Shown here in pieces: positions 60,332 through 64,000 of a DNA stretch of 64,000 nt; position 1 is the stretch's first letter, and every line of letters begins with the position of its first letter. The DNA comes from DASPGQ01 sp035457705. GTDB lineage: Bacteria; Acidobacteriota; Vicinamibacteria; Marinacidobacterales; SMYC01. Made by a program: the position numbers and the translations under genes. The stretch covers positions 1-64,000 of the forward strand of contig DATIBD010000070.1 in NCBI GenBank assembly GCA_035457705.1, in the 5' to 3' direction. The notes under the pieces were generated by a model that was not told the origin of the DNA, ran no database searches, and saw only the letters and a program-made list of their open reading frames with translations.

Positions 60332-61474
60332 CTATTTGAAGTCGTGCTGGCGCTGCTCGACGGTTAGAGTCGTTCCCTCCTCGCTCCGGCGCCGGAAGCC
60401 GAGCAGATGAAGTACCTCGAGCGAGTACCATCGGGCTACACGGCGATCGATTTCGAGGACGTGGCGCTTCCCCTCGACCCGCGACACACCGGGAAGCCAG
60501 TGGGCGACCCGTCCTAGTCGAAGGTACCGCAGGATGGCCGAGACGTGGAGCCACATCGCGCGAACGCGCCGGACCAAGAAAAACCCGTCATCTCCCTGCG
60601 CCTGGTAGAGCGGCATCAGAAGGAAGCCGTCTTCCGGGACGCGAACGGCACCCAACCGATCGCGGGCTACGATCTGACCGCGCCCCACCCGGTGAAAGCT
60701 GCGGTAGCCAGGTTCCATTCGAAAACCACAGTTGGGATCGAGGGCGTGCCGGTAGGTCACCTCGACGATTCGAGGGACTCCGTCGGTGGCCCGTCGAAGC
60801 CGATGATGAGCGTCCGCCGCGAGCGGGCGTGCTCCGGACGAGAGCATTTCGAGTTTGCCGAGGGCAAGCCAAACTGCCGAGGCCAGGTTCTCGATGGATT
60901 CGGGGTCGTCGTGCTGGCCTCCCTCAAGACCGACGGCCACGTGGCCCAGAGACCCGACGTAGTCCACCAGGGTTCCCTCCAGCTGCTCTTCGAGTCCGAG
61001 CACCGCGGGAACGGGAAACCCCCGGGCGAAGTTGCGGCTGCGAAGGGTATCCGCGAATACGGCGAAAACCGTGCCCTCGCCCGAGGTCGTGTGAAGATCG
61101 AGCAGAACGATTGGGCCACGTGCTTCGATGAAGCCGCGCGAGAGGTTTTCGAAGAGCTCCTTTCTCTGTCGGTCCTCCACCGTCCGCAGGGCGCCGGTGA
61201 GACGCTCGCTCGACCAGTGCCGGTTCAAGTCCTCGTCGATGAAGCGCTGGCCGGCCCCGAGGGCGGGCAGGTTCCCTACCAAAGCGAGCAGGTCTCCGCT
61301 CGATAAGGTCTCGAGCTGCAGAGCGCGCGTGACCCCCTCGAGCGCTTTGACCCCCGCCGGCTCGTTGCCGTGGATCGATCCCACCAGGACCAGCATCGGA
61401 CCGGGAATCGGTCCTCGGATTCGACCGATGACGCGATCGCGAACGGGGGTAGCGGCGGTGAGAGGGCTGCTCAA
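60332..61474 (-). CDS. Succinylglutamate desuccinylase/aspartoacylase family hydrolase
   Basis: A 380-residue zinc hydrolase of the M14-like AstE/AspA family. The zinc site is LVLVGSIHGNEPAGVKALEG (HxxE), LGAGQRFIDEDLNRHW provides the Arg/Asn motif, and VLLDLHTTSGEGTVF the third ligand. A C-terminal beta domain (RMEPGYRSFHRVGRGQIVAR) follows. The TTG at 61474 overlaps the upstream stop as TTGA, so I prefer it to the ATG-like start at 61564, which would lie inside the VWA gene. The exact deacylated substrate is uncertain. Confidence 0.82.
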   Translation of the reverse strand: MSSPLTAATPVRDRVIGRIRGPIPGPMLVLVGSIHGNEPAGVKALEGVTRALQLETLSSGDLLALVGNLPALGAGQRFIDEDLNRHWSSERLTGALRTVEDRQRKELFENLSRGFIEARGPIVLLDLHTTSGEGTVFAVFADTLRSRNFARGFPVPAVLGLEEQLEGTLVDYVGSLGHVAVGLEGGQHDDPESIENLASAVWLALGKLEMLSSGARPLAADAHHRLRRATDGVPRIVEVTYRHALDPNCGFRMEPGYRSFHRVGRGQIVARDRLGAVRVPEDGFLLMPLYQAQGDDGFFLVRRVRAMWLHVSAILRYLRLGRVAHWLPGVSRVEGKRHVLEIDRRVARWYSLEVLHLLGFRRRSEEGTTLTVEQRQHDFK

Positions 61475-63999
61475 TCGGTGAGTCTCTGCCAGAGCCAGGG
61501 TGCGCGTCTCATGGCGATGTCGAGCAAATAGAGTAACAACCCGAGTAGTGCCGTTATCGGCCACAGATCAGTCGGTACTCTCGCGCGTTCGCCGTGGTCC
61601 GAGAAGATGTCCGCCGCTTCCGGCCGGAACTGCCCTCCCGTCTCCCGGGCAATGGTCTCGAGCTTCTCGAGATCGGGTGGATAGAAGCGGTACTCGTCTG
61701 GGTAGGAATAGGAAACGCTCCGTGTGCCGCCGACCTTGGCAGCGAGCTCGGGTGAGAGCCCGTCTTTCGAGAGCTCGAATCGCCACGGGGCGTCAGCCGA
61801 CACGGAGACGGCGACCGAGGCATGGTATTGGCCCGGGGCTGTCTGCCGCATCCGAACGGTCGATACGTCCCGACTCGGCCCACTCACCCGAACCACGGGC
61901 TCGAGGTCTTTCGGATACTCGCCCTTCTCATCCACGACGGAGAGATCGATCTCGGCCGCGTCTCCTTTCCTCTCGACCCGGAAATCCACCTCCGCGCCGT
62001 GTTGCCTCCGCATCGTCTCTCGCACGATCTGGGCCCAGAAGCGGCCGTAACCCTCCCACGTGAGCCAGTCGGTCGCCCATCGATTCTTCACGTCGGAGGT
62101 GAACATGACGGCCCATCCCAATCCGTAGTGCCACCTCGCGAGCAACGGATCCTCGTCCCTCGCTTCGAGGACGACCTCAGCTCCCTCCTTGGGAAGCGTG
62201 CTCACGTAGCCGCGCAGAGCGGGAGCCTCGTCGAAGTCGACGTCTCGCAGGGCCTCGATCTCCCGTTTGAGGACGGGCTTGAAGGCTTCCTCGACGAGCG
62301 TCGCCTCTAAGGCGATCTGGGTCTCCTCGATGAAGATTTGCTGGACCTTCTCGGCGTCGAGGATGAAGTAGCTTCGACCGTTGCCCCAATCGGCGATGTC
62401 CGCCAAGAGCTCCTGGTCCGCCTCCTCGCCCACCGCCACCGTAGAGACGGTAATCTCGTCCTCGACCATGCGCTTCACGAGCTCCTCGTAGTCGTCGGGA
62501 TAGGTCTTGCCATCCGAGAGCAGGATGACGTGTTTGACTTTCGAGGGGCTTTCGATAAGCTGCTCGTAGGCCCGTTCGAGTGCGGGATAGATGTTCGTCT
62601 GCGCGCTCGCTTGAATGCGGCTGATGCCCTCCTTGATCCACTCCTTGTTGGAAGCCGTTTGGAGGGGAATCGTGGTGTAGGGATTCCAGTCGAAAGTGAC
62701 CACACCGAACCGATGCGTATCCTCCAGCAAATCGAGCGCTGCCTTCGTCGCCTCCTTGGCGAGCGCTATTTTCCTCCCGTACATACTGTAGGACTTGTCG
62801 AGGACGACGACGAGCGAAAGGTCCTTCCATTTTTCCTCGACGCGGAACTGGACCGGAAGGACCCGCTCCACGATCGTGTCCGAGTAGCCTTTCTCTCCGT
62901 AGCTCGTTTCGCCGGCCGCGAAGATGAGTCCGCCGTCCTGGTCTCGGACGTATCTTTCGAGCTCGAGCATGATGCGTTCGTCGAGACTGCCGGCGGACAC
63001 GTCGCTGAGAACGATGGCGTCGAACTCACCGAGCGAGATGCCCGACCTCGCGAATGAAACGCCCGGCACCAGGACGACCTCGAATCCGGCTGACTCGAGA
63101 GCGCTTCTGAAATAGGGAGCGCTCGGCGGATGCCCTTCGACGTACAGGATACGGGCGGCCGGTCCCACGGACACGGTCTGAAGCCGCTGATCGTTGCCGG
63201 GAAACGGGTCGGTGGCGGTATCGATCCTCGCCAGGAGATCGACGATCCCTTCGTCGGGAAGCCGTACTTCGAAGCTCACGCGGCTGAAGCCCGGCGGGAG
63301 CGTCAATGGTTTCTCCGCCAGACGCGCGGAAGGCGTCTCGAGCCCTACCGTCGCCTCTTTTGGAACCCGGCTGAACACGACGACGCCGACCTCTACCATC
63401 TCGTTGGCGCGAACACCGTTCGGGACTTCGATTCGCTCGATCCAGCTATCGCCTTCGGATCGGACAGCCGCGGGCATCGTGAAGACTCGCACCGCGTCGG
63501 CCTCGAGCTCCGGCAGCACCGAGCTCAGATCCCCCTCGGTCTCGTGGCCATCGGTGATGAGAACGAGACGCTTCAGGCTGTGGGGAGAGAAGCTCCCCAT
63601 CGCCTGACGAAGAGCTCGCTCGATGTTCGTGCGGCTTTGGTCGATGACGCCCTGAGCGCCATTCGCACCCCTCTCGACCGACCCGCCGTCGTAGACGGCG
63701 AGCCTGCCGAGCTCATCGGCGCGCTCCACGATGGCCGCATCCCCCGCGAACCCAATGAATCGGGCATGGGCCGGCCGCCCCTCGGCGACGGCGTCGGCAC
63801 ACCACTGGATGGCGGCGCTCAGGAACTCGGGCGCGATGCTTCGGGACACGTCGACAGCAAAAACCGCCGATATGTCCTTGCTCGGCCGATTCAAATGGGG
63901 ACGCATGAGGGTCACCAGCAACATCAGCGCGACCGCCGATCGCACCAAGGTCAAGGCGGCGAGATGCCGCCCGCTCAAAGACGTCTCGGTGCGTCGCCG
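61471..63999 (-). CDS. Double VWA-domain membrane protein with GATase1-like domain (5' end outside window)
   Basis: At least 835 residues; the frame is open to the right edge (63999), so the start may lie outside, and the TTG at 63978 is only the first possible one in view. It begins with a membrane helix (LTLVRSAVALMLLVTLMRPH), then a first VWA domain (AVFAVDVSRSIAPEFLS, the DxSxS MIDAS). A glutamine-amidotransferase-like Rossmann domain follows (PAARILYVEGHPPSAPYFRS). The second VWA domain is SLVVVLDKSYSMYGRKIALA, with HVILLSDGKTYPDDYEELVK. It ends with a C-terminal helix (LWPITALLGLLLYLLDIAMR). The family is common in planctomycetes and Acidobacteria, of unknown function. It is coupled to the AstE-like gene. 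Confidence 0.82.
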   Translation of the reverse strand, partial: RRRTETSLSGRHLAALTLVRSAVALMLLVTLMRPHLNRPSKDISAVFAVDVSRSIAPEFLSAAIQWCADAVAEGRPAHARFIGFAGDAAIVERADELGRLAVYDGGSVERGANGAQGVIDQSRTNIERALRQAMGSFSPHSLKRLVLITDGHETEGDLSSVLPELEADAVRVFTMPAAVRSEGDSWIERIEVPNGVRANEMVEVGVVVFSRVPKEATVGLETPSARLAEKPLTLPPGFSRVSFEVRLPDEGIVDLLARIDTATDPFPGNDQRLQTVSVGPAARILYVEGHPPSAPYFRSALESAGFEVVLVPGVSFARSGISLGEFDAIVLSDVSAGSLDERIMLELERYVRDQDGGLIFAAGETSYGEKGYSDTIVERVLPVQFRVEEKWKDLSLVVVLDKSYSMYGRKIALAKEATKAALDLLEDTHRFGVVTFDWNPYTTIPLQTASNKEWIKEGISRIQASAQTNIYPALERAYEQLIESPSKVKHVILLSDGKTYPDDYEELVKRMVEDEITVSTVAVGEEADQELLADIADWGNGRSYFILDAEKVQQIFIEETQIALEATLVEEAFKPVLKREIEALRDVDFDEAPALRGYVSTLPKEGAEVVLEARDEDPLLARWHYGLGWAVMFTSDVKNRWATDWLTWEGYGRFWAQIVRETMRRQHGAEVDFRVERKGDAAEIDLSVVDEKGEYPKDLEPVVRVSGPSRDVSTVRMRQTAPGQYHASVAVSVSADAPWRFELSKDGLSPELAAKVGGTRSVSYSYPDEYRFYPPDLEKLETIARETGGQFRPEAADIFSDHGERARVPTDLWPITALLGLLLYLLDIAMRRAPWLWQRLTD

Positions 64000-64000
64000 G

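Noticed and set aside
1..64000. CRISPR arrays, tRNA or rRNA genes, prophage or transposase genes
   Set aside because: No regularly spaced repeats, no tRNA cloverleaf or rRNA sequence and no integrase- or transposase-like protein was seen.

Overview
The window is GC-rich, densely packed and almost entirely protein-coding. I read it as a chromosomal segment of an Acidobacteriota-like bacterium. The best evidence is a PadR regulator directly upstream of a large orphan MacB/FtsX permease (the ADOP arrangement), a secreted VPS10/BNR repeat protein of about 1,060 residues, a HEAT-cyclophilin fusion, several secreted peptidases and beta-propellers, and a Pup-type modification locus in a genome with outer-membrane-style lipoproteins and secreted proteins. 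No rRNA, tRNA, CRISPR array, transposase, integrase or phage gene was seen. Ten neighbouring gene pairs overlap by exactly four bases at stop/start (ATGA, GTGA or TTGA), so many operons look translationally coupled.

Layout. 0-11 kb holds uptake and redox functions: a LOG-family tail, a secreted alpha/beta hydrolase, an Old Yellow Enzyme homologue divergent from a sodium/solute symporter with its own 36-residue accessory protein, an aldo/keto reductase, a second symporter coupled to a TraB-family protein, a DMT exporter and a GYD protein. 11.1-19.3 kb is one minus-strand operon: lepA, hemW, a MATE-like membrane protein, a secreted propeller, an RNase Z-like fusion protein and nudC. 19.4-31 kb holds DoxX, a YfiR-like protein, a minus-strand group of secreted D-aminoacylase, M28 peptidase and TolB-like propeller, then a UbiD decarboxylase, a HEAT-cyclophilin, a ferredoxin-metallo-beta-lactamase fusion and YggT. 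31-36.3 kb reads as a minus-strand run: efp, epmA, a SixA-like phosphatase and the VPS10 protein. 36.7-44.6 kb has PadR/ADOP, an RlmI-type methyltransferase, an M3 peptidase, exonuclease III and a DUF368 (PopT-type) lipid-carrier transporter. 44.7-48.6 kb has ahcY behind a structured leader that resembles a SAM-type riboswitch core, a DUF2911-like protein and a short alkylsulfatase-like hydrolase. 48.7-51.7 kb is a three-gene operon: a 49-residue Pup-like protein ending in Gly-Gly-Glu, a Pup-ligase/depupylase homologue carrying an inserted membrane domain, and aroC. 51.7-64 kb has a class III aminotransferase, an exported HpcH/HpaI aldolase, a DprE1/DprE2-like pair, a glycosyltransferase, an APC permease, CorA, methionine aminopeptidase, an aspartoacylase-like hydrolase and a double-VWA membrane protein that runs off the right edge.

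Two things stand out. The first is the small Pup-like gene with its membrane-embedded PafA/Dop-family partner. It is a compact, possibly membrane-tethered protein-tagging system with no proteasome genes nearby. The second is a family of at least eight intergenic repeats of about 120-140 bp between 27.0 and 47.2 kb. Each full unit folds into three hairpins, one with a compensatory base change, and most units are bounded by the tetranucleotide CTAG. At two places that CTAG is also the stop codon of the upstream gene. A candidate SAM/SAH-responsive leader before ahcY is the third point of interest.
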